A stretch of 64,000 bases of DNA from a bacterium (GCA_030535455.1 JAUNJY010000019.1:1-64000); one strand, 5' to 3'. Counted from the first letter of the stretch, positions 42,234 to 51,817 are shown. Numbers and translations: made by a program. Notes: a model not told the origin generated them from the sequence alone.

Positions 42234-43209
42234 GTCTTAGTACACCTTCCATATATCCCTGATAGCCAATACAGCGTTCGTCAAGCCTTCTATGATAACT
42301 ATAGGTATACGCTTCAAACTGTTTTCTCCAGAAACGAAGTGCGGTTGGATTTAGTGTTTCACAGTCCACACCTAAGTAAGTATTTCCTTCCTTCTCACAT
42401 ACCAAGCAGACATATTCAAGTAATGCTTTGGCAATACCGGTTCCACGGTACTCTTCTTCTACATATGTTCCACATATGTTCGGCATACCTTCCACTTCTG
42501 TAATAAAGTTTTCTCCTTCATCTGTTATAGAGATAAACCCAATTGGCTTTTCCCCATCAAATGCGGCAAATACTCTAATATCATCCTGTTTAAACCAGTC
42601 ATAGAAACTGCTTAGGTCACATGGAAAGAAAATCGGTCCTGCCAGCAAATGCTTTGTTAATCCAATTCGTAAGCCTACGATTTTTTCTTTTTCTTCGTTT
42701 ATCAGTTCCCGATATGTAATGTTATTGTTGCCTTGTATGTCTTTTTTCCTATTCTTCAGGTTTATAATGGCATCACTGCATCGAATTCCAAATCCATTTA
42801 ACACAAATGACTTCCCCACTTCTTCATCATGGGCATAACGGCTGACTGCGTAACTGCATACTTCTTCTTTTATCAGGTCTTCTGCTGTTTTGGCAAATAA
42901 TATGGATGCTGCCTTAGCTCTGTCCCTTCCCACAAATCCACTTCCTCCTAGTGGTGAAAATACACCTTTTGTATTGCCGAAGAAACCGTCAAATGGCTTC
43001 CAGTAAGCTAGGTAACCAATTAGCTTGTTCTCTTCCACCAAAACCTTACCGCATCCTTGTGAAAATACATTTCTAAGATGCTTTTTAAGGCTTTCCGTAA
43101 AGTCCACTCTTACTAATTCTTGGCAAGCCTTACACTCCTGGTCATACTCCCATTTTGCAATGGTTACGGCTTCCTCAAGGTAACTCTCATTAATCTGTTT
43201 GATTTCCAT
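42226..43209 (-). CDS. GNAT-family N-acetyltransferase, two tandem domains
   Basis: A 327-residue protein with a degenerate N-terminal GNAT-like half (KVLVEENKLIGYLAYWKP) and a C-terminal GNAT domain (about 180-300). The latter contains FAAFDGEKPIGFISI, the acetyl-CoA loop GTYVEEEYRGTGIAKALLEYV, and NPTALRFWRKQFEAYTYSYHRR. It transfers acetyl groups to an unknown amine. A single gene with repeats A5/B5 upstream of its start. Confidence 0.88.
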   Translation of the reverse strand: MEIKQINESYLEEAVTIAKWEYDQECKACQELVRVDFTESLKKHLRNVFSQGCGKVLVEENKLIGYLAYWKPFDGFFGNTKGVFSPLGGSGFVGRDRAKAASILFAKTAEDLIKEEVCSYAVSRYAHDEEVGKSFVLNGFGIRCSDAIINLKNRKKDIQGNNNITYRELINEEKEKIVGLRIGLTKHLLAGPIFFPCDLSSFYDWFKQDDIRVFAAFDGEKPIGFISITDEGENFITEVEGMPNICGTYVEEEYRGTGIAKALLEYVCLVCEKEGNTYLGVDCETLNPTALRFWRKQFEAYTYSYHRRLDERCIGYQGYMEGVLRRH

Positions 43210-43252
43210 TGTTTATGATCCACCCCTTATTTTTTTGTACTACTTCTATCTT

Positions 43253-43387
43253 ACCACACTTTGGCCGCACTGAGCCAGGTCGCGTTAGCGACATACTCCT
43301 TTCCGGTAAGTGTGCATCTTGGCTTTCTGTTCTTTAGAAAGCCTTTTAAGTGATAGGAGGCTGCTCTAAGATAAGCTTCCTATCACT
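43253..43387 (+). repeat. Repeats A5 and B5
   Basis: A5 (43267-43345): the outer stem is GCAC/GTGC here (43267-43270, 43312-43315), against GCGC/GCGC in other copies, a compensating change. The inner hairpin is TCGC-GTTA-GCGA. The terminator hairpin is GGCTTTCT/AGAAAGCC with four Ts. B5 (43349-43387) is AGTGATAGGAGGC facing GCTTCCTATCACT, directly next to the T-run of the neighbouring terminator. It occupies the 240-bp gap upstream of the GNAT gene. Confidence 0.8.
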
Positions 43388-43391
43388 AAAA

Positions 43392-43421
43392 AAAGTGCTA
43401 CCTCCCCCCAGATAGCACTTT
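43392..43421 (-). terminator. Terminator of the sigma/anti-sigma operon
   Basis: AAAGTGCTA/TAGCACTTT with a 12-nt loop, followed on the minus strand by seven Ts. It lies 29 bp past the stop codon. Confidence 0.85.
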
Positions 43422-43449
43422 TCACATATACTCAATTACTCTTATTTGA

Positions 43450-44406
43450 TTATTTTAACAAACTGTATTGGAAAGAATCTGCTAGTTTTTCTAACACTTC
43501 TTCGGAGCTTTTTGTTTCGTTATCTATAAATCCTTCGTCTGTTCCTGCCAATACATTTATAGAAACAAATGATTGGTCTCTTTCTGTAATAATTAATGAT
43601 TTCATACTGCCAAGAGCAAGAAGTACCTCAGTACCATCTTTTGTCTTATAAGACCATTGCTTGTACTCTTTGGCATCGCCAATGGTCAAAGTCACATCAT
43701 TAAATGTACCTTTTTTACAATTGGAAAACTGATAGTCTAAGCTTTCATCATCTCCAAGGTTATACACTCCATCATAATGGAAGCCTCCGTCTTCGTACAT
43801 ATATCCGCCCTCGACAGAATTCATTTCTCCTACAAAATCAATGCCTAATAATTTGACCAAATCCTTATTATCAGCAAAATCTGTTATAGACTTATGTAGC
43901 TTTAGGTCATATTTTTTAATAATCGTTTCTAACTTATCTGCCATTTCCTGAGAATATATGCTGTACATACCATATTTCTTATCAAACTTAGTTGGGGCAT
44001 CTCCTACTTGATCAAGAATTTTTCCATCTTGGTCATAATTATTTATAAATGTCTGCCATTCTGTAAGAGCCTTTGCTTCTGGACTATCCTCCCATCCTTG
44101 CAAAGAAATCCTGTCCTGCTGTTTTTTTTCAGTACTCTCTGGCTTTTTTGCAGTATCTGTATCAGGTGATGTGGTAGCATTTATTTCCGTCTTAATTACT
44201 AACTTATTTAAGCCAAACATATTGGTTGCATATGCTGTTGCACTGACTCCTAATACAATTGTAAGTGATGCTGCCAGTACTGCTACTTTTTTTACTGCAC
44301 GCTTATTTGATTTATACTTTTTACTCCTCATTTCAAACTCCTCCTCATTTACTTCTGCTGAGGAATGAATTTGTGAAAATATCTCAGTATATAAGTCCTG
44401 TCTCAT
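43450..44406 (-). CDS. Putative anti-sigma factor, single-pass membrane protein
   Basis: A 318-residue protein: a short cytoplasmic N-terminal domain (about 1-38), one membrane helix (about 40-62, VAVLAASLTIVLGVSATAYA), a Ser/Thr/Lys-rich linker, and an extracytoplasmic domain with repeated Gly/Tyr stretches (GGYMYEDGGFHYDGVYNLGDD). It overlaps the 3' end of the ECF sigma gene by 23 nt, the usual arrangement for a cognate anti-sigma factor, and starts ATG after GGGAGAAC. The signal sensed is unknown. The role is inferred from position and topology. Confidence 0.7.
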   Translation of the reverse strand: MRQDLYTEIFSQIHSSAEVNEEEFEMRSKKYKSNKRAVKKVAVLAASLTIVLGVSATAYATNMFGLNKLVIKTEINATTSPDTDTAKKPESTEKKQQDRISLQGWEDSPEAKALTEWQTFINNYDQDGKILDQVGDAPTKFDKKYGMYSIYSQEMADKLETIIKKYDLKLHKSITDFADNKDLVKLLGIDFVGEMNSVEGGYMYEDGGFHYDGVYNLGDDESLDYQFSNCKKGTFNDVTLTIGDAKEYKQWSYKTKDGTEVLLALGSMKSLIITERDQSFVSINVLAGTDEGFIDNETKSSEEVLEKLADSFQYSLLK

Positions 44407-44887
44407 TTTCAGTTCTCCCTTCCCCCAATAATCTTGATTTTAGTTTTTGTCTTGCTCGGGACAACCTAGTTGTCACCGCTGACTCTTTCATATGAAGCAT
44501 GTCCCCAATTTCCTTCACCGATAGCTCTTCATAATAAAACAGATATAATACCACACGATATTTTTCCGGTAATTCCATCAGCATAACAAATAGTTCGCTT
44601 TGTTCATTGGTCTTAAATGGAATAGAAGCCGTCACTTCATCCAATGTAGCATGTTTACTAAACCAGGAACATTTCAAAATATTTTTACACTTATTGATGG
44701 TGACGCGAATAATCCAGAACCGTATGTGCTCCTCGCTGTCAAATTCTGTTTCTGTTATGTATAACTTCATTAACACATCTTGTACGATATCCTCCGCATC
44801 ATATACATTGCCAAAATAATTCAATGCAATGCGAAAGATCATATCCTTGTACTGATCTGCTGATCTCTTAAACTGTTGTTTCTCCAC
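44384..44887 (-). CDS. ECF-type RNA polymerase sigma factor
   Basis: Region 2 is visible (YKDMIFRIALNYFGNVYDAEDIVQDVLMKLYI) and region 4 (LPEKYRVVLYLFYYEELSVKEIGDMLHMKESAVTTRLSRARQKLKSRL). I place the start at GTG 44887 (EKQQFKRSADQ follows) because GGGGGAACGAG precedes it; a TTG-initiated form to 44944 lacks a site. Length 167 residues, normal for ECF sigmas. It is followed by its overlapping putative anti-sigma gene. The regulon is unknown. Confidence 0.92.
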   Translation of the reverse strand: MEKQQFKRSADQYKDMIFRIALNYFGNVYDAEDIVQDVLMKLYITETEFDSEEHIRFWIIRVTINKCKNILKCSWFSKHATLDEVTASIPFKTNEQSELFVMLMELPEKYRVVLYLFYYEELSVKEIGDMLHMKESAVTTRLSRARQKLKSRLLGEGRTENETGLIY

Positions 44888-45003
44888 CTCGTTCCCCCAT
44901 TTCTGATTGAAAGCTTTCTGAAATATTTCGTATACTATAATCAATACAATTGATGATTACAATATGTCACAGGTTTTCACTATTTTTTTATTTTATTTAA
45001 ACT

Positions 45004-45142
45004 TCCACCCACTTTGTCTGCGCCGAACCCGGTCGCGTAAGCGACATCTTGCCATCGGGTAAGTGTGCCATCTGCCTTTCTGTTTTTCGAACGCCTTTTT
45101 TTACTCTATAGGGAAGGACTCGGAGAGAACTTTCCTATGGAG
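45004..45142 (+). repeat. Repeats A6 and B6
   Basis: A6 (45020-45102): outer GCGC/GTGC with one G-U pair, middle ACCCG/CGGGT (45027-45031, 45056-45060), inner TCGC-GTAA-GCGA. The middle stem differs from ACCTG/CAGGT and ACGTG/CACGT in other copies while staying paired. The terminator hairpin is degenerate but the T-run is kept. B6 (45103-45142) is ACTCTATAGGGAAG facing CTTTCCTATGGAGT. The 376-bp gap upstream of the sigma gene contains A6/B6, the VOC terminator and repeat C1. Confidence 0.78.
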
Positions 45143-45149
45143 TAAAAAA

Positions 45150-45171
45150 GGCCCCATCTTATGATGGTGCC
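45150..45171 (-). terminator. Terminator of the VOC-family gene
   Basis: GGCCCCATC/GATGGTGCC hairpin followed on the minus strand by six Ts. It lies 92 bp past the stop codon, with repeat C1 between them. Confidence 0.75.
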
Positions 45172-45173
45172 TT

Positions 45174-45245
45174 AGACTGTAGGTAGATAAAATTTTTATA
45201 TTCCCTTCAGCGCACTGCTTGCAGGAAGGTTTAAAACTCCAGACT
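45174..45245 (+). repeat. Repeat C, copy 1
   Basis: Begins AGACTGTA and contains CTTCAGCGCACTGCTTGCAGG then GGTTTAAAAC. The same series recurs at 57659-57723 with few changes in the core. It lies in the 3' untranslated region of the VOC gene, before its terminator. Confidence 0.6.
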
Positions 45246-45263
45246 TAGATGAGTAAGTAGTAA

Positions 45264-45653
45264 TTATTTCACAAAGGATCCAATCTCAATCAGATTTCCT
45301 TCTGGATCTGCCACATAACAGGTGCGTTGTCCCCATTCTTCTGTCTTTGGTTCCATAATTGGCTCTGCTCCCTTTGCCACAACGTCTTGGAATGCCTGGT
45401 CCACTGCAGCAAAATTTTCTGCACTTAGTGCAATTTCATAATGACCATTTACATTGTCTGCATATGTATACGAACGACTTGTCATGTTTTCAAAATCGCT
45501 TCTCCGATATAATAAAAATAAGGTGCCATCCTTTTCTAGAAACACATTGGATGTGTTTTCGTCTTCCTTGATTTCAAAGCCTAACACGTCTCGATAAAAC
45601 CTTACCATGGTAGGCATGTCTTTTACAAAAATCCCAAAACCATCTAATTTCAT
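45264..45653 (-). CDS. VOC-superfamily protein (glyoxalase/bleomycin-resistance fold)
   Basis: The 129-residue single-module protein has two beta-alpha-beta-beta-beta repeats: FGIFVKDMPTMVRFYRDVLGFEI...NVFLEKDGTLFLLYRRS and YEIALSAENFAAVDQAFQDVVAKGAEPI...QRTCYVADPEGNLIEIGSF. The terminal Glu in NLIEIGS matches the metal-ligand position. Members include lyases, dioxygenases and drug-binding proteins; the substrate cannot be predicted. Confidence 0.9.
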   Translation of the reverse strand: MKLDGFGIFVKDMPTMVRFYRDVLGFEIKEDENTSNVFLEKDGTLFLLYRRSDFENMTSRSYTYADNVNGHYEIALSAENFAAVDQAFQDVVAKGAEPIMEPKTEEWGQRTCYVADPEGNLIEIGSFVK

Positions 45654-46034
45654 TTACTTATACTCCCTTTCTTTTTCCCATTTATTTCATTATAAGGCAT
45701 TGAATTGGCGATTTCTAGTAAAACAAACGATGTATTCGGTGGCAATCTTTCTGTGCTTTTGCTTGGAATAGTCCCCGTTTGGGCATATAGAAATTTTCTA
45801 TCGTATTTTAGATGCGTGAATGTCCACGGCTCTTGTCGTTTCACGGGTATATCGATAATATACTCCCTCTATTTACCCAAATCACCCATTTCCCTTTTAT
45901 TTCAAGCCATGTTTTGGGTTTCTAGATGAGTATTTTTTTAATATGCCCAATCGGTCACAATTTGTCTGCACTAAAGATGTCTGCCTATGCGGTCATTGCG
46001 TATATATTGGCCCCAATAAAACATTTTCTTCCTA
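45654..46034. other. 381-bp gap without a convincing gene
   Basis: No repeat A-D, tRNA or strong hairpin is seen. A 64-codon minus-strand frame (45650-45844) with EPWTFTHLKYDRKFLYAQTG overlaps the VOC start and has no good ribosome binding site. I do not recognise it and do not call it a gene. Confidence 0.5.
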
Positions 46035-46757
46035 TTAGGACAATGGAAGGAAGGCCCATGCTACTGCAAATACAATGGTTGGAAGCATATTTGCCACTTT
46101 TATTTTCTTGCCCCAGACTAAATTCACGCCTACACAAAAAATTAACATAGAGCCTGTAAGCGATAAATTGGATAAGGCTTTGGTTGTCATAAGCGGCGCA
46201 ATTACTGTGGATAGTAGCGTTATGCTACCTTGAAAAATCCCTACTGGCACTGCAGAAAAGATACAGCCTTTTCCCATTGAGGCCGTCATAATTAATACAA
46301 TAATCAAATCCAGTACCGCTTTTGCTGCAAGCAGTGAATAATCTCCGTAAATGCCATCCTGAATGGAGCCAACCACTGCCATGGCACCAATGCAGACTGT
46401 GAGAGATGTGGTTACAAATCCATCAATAAACGTTGTGTCTCCTTCACTTTTTGTCTTCACCTTAAGCCAGGCTCCAAACTGCTCCATCCTCCGTTCAATG
46501 TCAATCCATTCCCCTAGCAATGAGCCCAATACAAAGCAGCCAATCATCATCATGCTTCCGCTTACTTCTAACTTACCCTGATTGATGATTAACATCTCTT
46601 GCAAGGCACCTCCAATTCCTAAAAACAGTACGCACACGCCTGAGGCCATCATCAAGATATCCTGCATTGACTTTTTTAGTGCTTTTTTAAATAGCTTTCC
46701 TAGCAATCCGCCAAAAAGAATTGCACTAACATTTATTATGGTTCCAAGACCTATCAT
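46035..46757 (-). CDS. DUF554-family membrane protein
   Basis: A 240-residue protein with about seven hydrophobic segments and the family pattern GLGTIINVSAILFGGLLGKLFKKAL at the N-terminus, GSLLGEWIDIERRMEQFG in the middle and FCVGVNLVWGKKIKVANMLP near the end. The family (YdfK/YqgA-like) is predicted to be a transporter or channel; no substrate is known. It lies downstream of the opp operon terminator on the same strand. Confidence 0.85.
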   Translation of the reverse strand: MIGLGTIINVSAILFGGLLGKLFKKALKKSMQDILMMASGVCVLFLGIGGALQEMLIINQGKLEVSGSMMMIGCFVLGSLLGEWIDIERRMEQFGAWLKVKTKSEGDTTFIDGFVTTSLTVCIGAMAVVGSIQDGIYGDYSLLAAKAVLDLIIVLIMTASMGKGCIFSAVPVGIFQGSITLLSTVIAPLMTTKALSNLSLTGSMLIFCVGVNLVWGKKIKVANMLPTIVFAVAWAFLPLS

Positions 46758-46831
46758 TCTCTTTCCCTCTCTCTTTTGTTTTCTCTATTTCATTTATCCT
46801 ACACCAAAAGGATGTTTATGAAAAGGAAAAA

Positions 46832-46888
46832 GACTCCCTTCAAGGAAGCAAGCCATTGTTTGCGCTTGCTACGGTTTGAAGAGAGCCT
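46832..46888 (-). terminator. Terminator of the opp operon
   Basis: A long hairpin with stem segments GGCTCTCTTCAAA and TTGAAGGGAGTC and inner AGCAAGC/GCTTGCT, followed on the minus strand by TTTTTCC. It lies 17 bp past oppF. Confidence 0.8.
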
Positions 46889-46904
46889 TTCCCATTGGAA
46901 ACGC

Positions 46905-47873
46905 CTATTTATATAAATGGCATTTTACAATATGGTTGTTGCCCATATCGACTTCTGGTGGAACTTCTTTCGTACAGACTTCCATACATTCCTTACATCT
47001 TGTATGGAACTTACATCCTTTTGGAGGATTTGCCGGTGAAGGAATGCTTCCTTCCAAGATGACACGTTCTTTCTTAATGGTTGGATCTGGCATTGGAATT
47101 GCACTGAACAATGCCTTTGTATAAGGGTGAAGAGGATTTTCAAAGATATCCTCTGTTGCTCCTGTTTCTACAAGACCACCAAGATACATAACGCCAACGG
47201 TATCCGAAATATGTTCTACTACAGATAAATCATGGGAAATGAATAAGTAAGTTAACTTAAACTCTTCCTGTAAATCTGCTAATAAGTTAATGATCTGTGC
47301 CTGAATGGAAACGTCCAATGCAGATACCGCTTCATCACAAACAATAAATTCTGGATTTAATGCAATTGCTCTGGCAATACAGATTCTTTGTCTTTGTCCA
47401 CCAGAGAATTCATGTGGGTATCGGTTCTTATGGTATGGCTGAAGGCCACAGGATTCCATAATTCTATCTACATATGCATCTAACTCATTTTTAGGAACTA
47501 GCTTATGTTCTCTTACTGCTTCTCCGATAATCTCGCCAACTGGAAGTCTTGGAGAAAGACTGGAGTATGGATCCTGGAAAATGATCTGCATCTTTGTACG
47601 AAGGGCGCGTAAATCCTTTTTATTATAAGCGTAGATATCTTCTCCATTAAAAAGAACTTCCCCGTCTGTCTTGTCAATCAGGCGTAAAAGGGTTCTACCT
47701 GTAGTGGATTTACCACAGCCGGATTCTCCTACCAGACCCATTGTTGTTCCTCTTTCAATGGCAAAGCTGACATCGTCTACCGCTTTTACTGCGCCGCCGC
47801 TTTTACCAAAAGTACTACTTTTAATGGGAAAGTATTTCTTAAGATGTTTTACTTCTAAAATATTATCTGCCAT
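46905..47873 (-). CDS. oppF: Oligopeptide ABC transporter ATPase OppF
   Basis: A 322-residue ATPase with Walker [22 protein letters not shown]-loop, signature HEFSGGQRQRICIARAIAL, Walker B FIVCDEAVSALDVS, and the C-terminal oligopeptide/dipeptide extension with Cys residues in KGCKFHTRCKECMEVCTKEVP. These resemble the iron-sulfur or metal-binding Cys cluster of Opp/Dpp ATPases. It powers peptide uptake with OppD, 12 nt upstream. Last gene of oppABCDF. Confidence 0.94.
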   Translation of the reverse strand: MADNILEVKHLKKYFPIKSSTFGKSGGAVKAVDDVSFAIERGTTMGLVGESGCGKSTTGRTLLRLIDKTDGEVLFNGEDIYAYNKKDLRALRTKMQIIFQDPYSSLSPRLPVGEIIGEAVREHKLVPKNELDAYVDRIMESCGLQPYHKNRYPHEFSGGQRQRICIARAIALNPEFIVCDEAVSALDVSIQAQIINLLADLQEEFKLTYLFISHDLSVVEHISDTVGVMYLGGLVETGATEDIFENPLHPYTKALFSAIPMPDPTIKKERVILEGSIPSPANPPKGCKFHTRCKECMEVCTKEVPPEVDMGNNHIVKCHLYK

Positions 47874-47885
47874 TGTTTCTTCCCC

Positions 47886-49040
47886 CTATCTTTCCTTGTC
47901 TGCATATAAGTAGCAGCTTACAGAATGTGTTTCACTAAGCTTGATTTCTTCTGGATATAATCCGTTACAACAATCAATACATTTATCACATCTATCTTTA
48001 AAATAGCAGTAGTCTGGCATATTGATTGGGTTTGGAACCTTACCAGGAATACTGTATAAACGATCTACTTTCTTACCAACAACTGGCTTACTGTTCATAA
48101 GGCCAATGGTATATGGATGACATGGATTTGCAAAAATTTCTTCTGCCGTTCCTTTTTCCACTACCTTGCCAGCATACATAACGACAATGTAATCTGCCAT
48201 TTCTGCGATAACACCAAGGTCATGGGTAATTAACATGATACTTGTGTTAAGACGGTCTTTCAGGTCACGAAGAAGATCAAGGATCTGTGCCTGAATGGTT
48301 ACGTCTAATGCAGTTGTTGGTTCATCTGCAATGATTAACTCTGGATCACAAGCAAGACCCATGGCAATCATAATTCTTTGTCGCATACCACCGGATAATT
48401 CATGAGGGTACATGTTATACACCCCTTGACTATTGGCAATACCAACAAGCTCAAGCATTTCAATGGTTCTAGCCTTGACTTCTTCCTTTGTCTTATCAGG
48501 ATAGTGAAGTGCTACAACTTCATCTACCTGGTCACCAATTCTAAATACTGGATTTAAGCTTGTCATTGGCTCTTGGAAGATCATTGAAAGCTTGTTACCA
48601 CGTAACTTTTGCATTTCTTTTAGTGGCATCTTGGTAACATCCACCACTTCTTCACCTGTATTAAATCGGATGCCGCCTTCTACTACTTGTCCTTGAGGAC
48701 GTTGTACTAGCTGCATTAAGGAGAGGCTGGTAACAGACTTACCACAGCCTGATTCACCAACGATCCCTACTGTCTTTCCTCTTGGTACGTCAAAGGAAAC
48801 ACCATTTACTGATTTTACGATACCTGTATCTGAAAAGAAGTAAGTATGTAAGTTATCGAATTCTACTACATTCTCACTATTATTCATTTCCGTAACGTAT
48901 TCCTCTTTCGGAATTACCTTACGTTCTCTCATTTTTTCAAACTTTCTAATTGTCTGTCTATTTTCTTTCGCAATTTTTCTTGCTTCTGCAGTAGAGATAT
49001 AATTCTCATCTTTGCTATCTTTTTTCTTAAATAATGACAT
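47886..49040 (-). CDS. oppD: Oligopeptide ABC transporter ATPase OppD
   Basis: Walker [21 protein letters not shown], signature [19 protein letters not shown], Walker [15 protein letters not shown], and a C-terminal Cys-containing extension ([20 protein letters not shown]). It carries a charged N-terminal extension of about 55 residues before the ATPase domain. I place the start at [12 protein letters not shown] (49040), after AGGTAGGTG; a form with three more residues begins at 49049. Together with OppF it hydrolyses ATP on the cytoplasmic side. The gene follows oppC with almost no gap. Confidence 0.93.
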   Translation of the reverse strand: MSLFKKKDSKDENYISTAEARKIAKENRQTIRKFEKMRERKVIPKEEYVTEMNNSENVVEFDNLHTYFFSDTGIVKSVNGVSFDVPRGKTVGIVGESGCGKSVTSLSLMQLVQRPQGQVVEGGIRFNTGEEVVDVTKMPLKEMQKLRGNKLSMIFQEPMTSLNPVFRIGDQVDEVVALHYPDKTKEEVKARTIEMLELVGIANSQGVYNMYPHELSGGMRQRIMIAMGLACDPELIIADEPTTALDVTIQAQILDLLRDLKDRLNTSIMLITHDLGVIAEMADYIVVMYAGKVVEKGTAEEIFANPCHPYTIGLMNSKPVVGKKVDRLYSIPGKVPNPINMPDYCYFKDRCDKCIDCCNGLYPEEIKLSETHSVSCYLYADKER

Positions 49041-49049
49041 ACTAAACAC

Positions 49050-50732
49050 CTACCTCTTCATCTTAGGATCAAATGCATCTCTAAGTCCATCACCTACAAA
49101 GTTAAATCCTAATACAGTTAATAAGATTAATATACCGGCTGGAACCCATACAAATAAATATTTTGTCATGATGTAAATATCATTTACGGCATTGATGATA
49201 TTTCCCCAGGAAGCATATGGGAACTTAACACCTAAGCCTAAGAAACTTAATGCAGCTTCTTGTAAGATAACATTACCAAGACCCATGGTTGCAATTACGA
49301 TTAACTGTGGAATAACGTTTGGTATTAAATGCTTAAAGATTCTTCTTGAAGTACGGATACCCGTAGCTTCTGTTGCGATCATGAATTCCTGTTCTCTTAA
49401 AGAAAGGATCTGACCTCTTACCATACGTGCAACTTGTGGCCAGCTAAGTACGGCTAAGATGACACATAATAAATAGATACGTACGCTTGGATCTATTTTT
49501 AAGAAGTCCATGATTGCTCCTAGGATAATGTAAAGTGGCATGGAAGGAATACAGTTAAAGATATCTACAATTCTCATACAGATACTGTCAACCCAGCCGC
49601 CAAAATATCCGGATAATCCACCGACAATGACACCAAGAATGATTTCAAAGATTACAACGATAAAACCGATCATTAAAGAAATACGTCCACCATACATAAG
49701 ACGGGTAAGCATATCCATACCATTACCGTCAGTTCCCATCCAGTGGGCTTTTGAAGGTGCCTGGTAAGTCGCATTTACTTGTACTTCTTTTTTATTTTTT
49801 ATAATATATTCACCATTTTTTTGTGTTACTTCATATGTTTCTGTGGTTCCATCTTCCTCTGTATAGTCAAACTTTTTCTGTTCGGAAGCAATTGCCTCTT
49901 CTACTGCTTTTTTAAACGGAACAGTGAGGAAGACACCATTATTGATTGCACGTACATTAAAACGGGACGCACTTGCATATTCTTTTTCATCCGCTTTAAA
50001 TACCGCTGAATTGTTTTCTTTGTTTAATTCTACTTGGTATGTTTTTTTGTCTGCTACAAAGCTAGTTTGTTCTGTTACCATGGCAAGCTCTGCCTGAGTT
50101 TTAAACTCAAAGGATAACTTAGTATCTTCTGCAAATGTATTAAATAATAACTTAGAAGCTGTAGCTAATGCATTTGTTTCAGAAACGGTACTCTTTCTGC
50201 CATCCTTACTGATATAGTATGTTTTTTCATTTACTCGGAATGTCGTATTTCCGGCTGCATCAGCTTCTGTAAATGCTGCTGTGAACTCATCGGTAATATT
50301 CGTATCCCCTTTTTGTGTCACGGATACGATACCCTTTATACTAATGACTTCTGCTACTTCTGTAAGCTCGGCTACTTCATAAAAATCTTCACCCAGCTTG
50401 ATTAAGTTGTAGGATTTTCCACCTGAGGTAAAGGAATCGTCTCCTTTGTTGATTGCTAAGATCATATCTGCCTTAACAAGTGCGGAAAGGTTAGCCCCCT
50501 CCTTTTGTGTGTAAATATAATCCTCGTTATGTTTTACTCCTGCATAATCTTTGTATGTTATCTCAGTCGTACGGAATACTTCTGTCTCACCATATGGAGA
50601 TATTACTCCTCCTAAAAAGGAAAAGATAAACATGGCAACAATGATAACTGCACCGATTACTGCCAGACGATTTCTTGTAAATCGCTTGATTACCAGCATG
50701 CTAGGAGATAATACTTTCGTTTCTTTTTCCAT
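49050..50732 (-). CDS. oppC: Oligopeptide ABC permease OppC with large extracytoplasmic insert
   Basis: A 560-residue permease, against about 300 in most OppC proteins. After the first helix (RLAVIGAVIIVAMFIFSFLGG, about 20-42) comes a soluble stretch of about 260 residues before MGTDGNGMDMLTRLMYGGRISL. The remaining helices and the EAA loop EQEFMIATEATGIRTSRRIFKHLIPNVIPQL are normal. The insert is rich in Lys, Thr and Glu and should lie outside the cell. OppA here also has an insert, so the two may interact. It lies 14 nt after oppB. Confidence 0.92.
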   Translation of the reverse strand: MEKETKVLSPSMLVIKRFTRNRLAVIGAVIIVAMFIFSFLGGVISPYGETEVFRTTEITYKDYAGVKHNEDYIYTQKEGANLSALVKADMILAINKGDDSFTSGGKSYNLIKLGEDFYEVAELTEVAEVISIKGIVSVTQKGDTNITDEFTAAFTEADAAGNTTFRVNEKTYYISKDGRKSTVSETNALATASKLLFNTFAEDTKLSFEFKTQAELAMVTEQTSFVADKKTYQVELNKENNSAVFKADEKEYASASRFNVRAINNGVFLTVPFKKAVEEAIASEQKKFDYTEEDGTTETYEVTQKNGEYIIKNKKEVQVNATYQAPSKAHWMGTDGNGMDMLTRLMYGGRISLMIGFIVVIFEIILGVIVGGLSGYFGGWVDSICMRIVDIFNCIPSMPLYIILGAIMDFLKIDPSVRIYLLCVILAVLSWPQVARMVRGQILSLREQEFMIATEATGIRTSRRIFKHLIPNVIPQLIVIATMGLGNVILQEAALSFLGLGVKFPYASWGNIINAVNDIYIMTKYLFVWVPAGILILLTVLGFNFVGDGLRDAFDPKMKR

Positions 50733-50746
50733 TTCTTCTTACCTCC

Positions 50747-51739
50747 TTAATGAACTCTTACTCTAGGGTCAACCACTGCATATAAAATATCGGCAATGAT
50801 GGTTCCTAATAATGTTAACACTGCTAAAAATACCATATAGAACATTGTAAATGGGATATCCCCTTGCACCATACTCTGGTATGCCGTATATCCAATACCA
50901 GGGATCTGGAAGATTGTTTCTGTGATCAATGCACCAGAGAATAATCCAGGAAGGGAACTTCCAAGTAATGTGATGATTGGAATCAATGTGTTACGGAATG
51001 CGTGATGTCCAACTACTCTCTTTTCAGATACCCCTTTTGCTCTTGCAGTACGGATAAAGTCAGAATTCATTACTTCTAACATATTGGTTCTTACATATCT
51101 CATCATGGTACCCATGCTGACTGCTGTTAATGTAAATACTGGAAGTACGTAATGTTTTGCAATATCAAGCATCTGACCCATTGGGGAGAGCTGCTCATGC
51201 ATTCTTCCTACAACACCAAATAAATCAAACCATCCTAACTTTACTGAGAACAGCCATTTTAAAATGGTTGCAAGGAAGAAGGTTGGTATGGAAATACCAA
51301 GTAATGCAAAGATCGTTGCCGCATAATCGGTCTTACTGTATTGTTTCTTGGCTGAAATGATTCCTAGCGGAATTGCAATTACTAATTCTAATATCAAGGA
51401 TAACAATCCAAGGATAAAGGAGTACCAGATTACTCGTCCAAACTTTGTAAGAACTGGTACGTTCCAAGCCCAAGAGTCACCGAAATCTAAACGTACTGCT
51501 TTACTAAGCCATTTACAATATCCCTGTACCACTCCTGTATCTAGCCCATAGGATTGATTGAGCTGAGCTACCCATTCCTCATAAGGCTTGGCACCCGGCT
51601 GGGTGGCTAATTGTCTTGCTTGTGTCTCTACATAACTAGTTGGCATGCATCGCATAATTCCATAAATTATAAAGGACACAAAGAAAAGAATCACTACACT
51701 TTGTAACAATCTCTTTGTGATAAACTTTCTCATCTTCAT
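50747..51739 (-). CDS. oppB: Oligopeptide ABC permease OppB
   Basis: A 330-residue permease with six helices, the N-terminal RRLLQSVVILFFVSFIIYGIMRCMP-like stretch (here KRLLQSVVILFFVSF), and the EAA loop NSDFIRTARAKGVSEKRVVGHHAFRNTLIP. It pairs with OppC to form the channel. A start at ATG 51739 or 51733 follows AGGAGAATG. It is separated from oppA by 343 bp holding the oppA terminator and repeats A7/A8. Confidence 0.94.
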   Translation of the reverse strand: MKMRKFITKRLLQSVVILFFVSFIIYGIMRCMPTSYVETQARQLATQPGAKPYEEWVAQLNQSYGLDTGVVQGYCKWLSKAVRLDFGDSWAWNVPVLTKFGRVIWYSFILGLLSLILELVIAIPLGIISAKKQYSKTDYAATIFALLGISIPTFFLATILKWLFSVKLGWFDLFGVVGRMHEQLSPMGQMLDIAKHYVLPVFTLTAVSMGTMMRYVRTNMLEVMNSDFIRTARAKGVSEKRVVGHHAFRNTLIPIITLLGSSLPGLFSGALITETIFQIPGIGYTAYQSMVQGDIPFTMFYMVFLAVLTLLGTIIADILYAVVDPRVRVH

Positions 51740-51817
51740 TCTCCTATTCCTTAAATATCGCGACCGTCAACACAGTCATGAATCAGCATGACCTAGGCTA
51801 TAAAGTACGCGTAAAAA

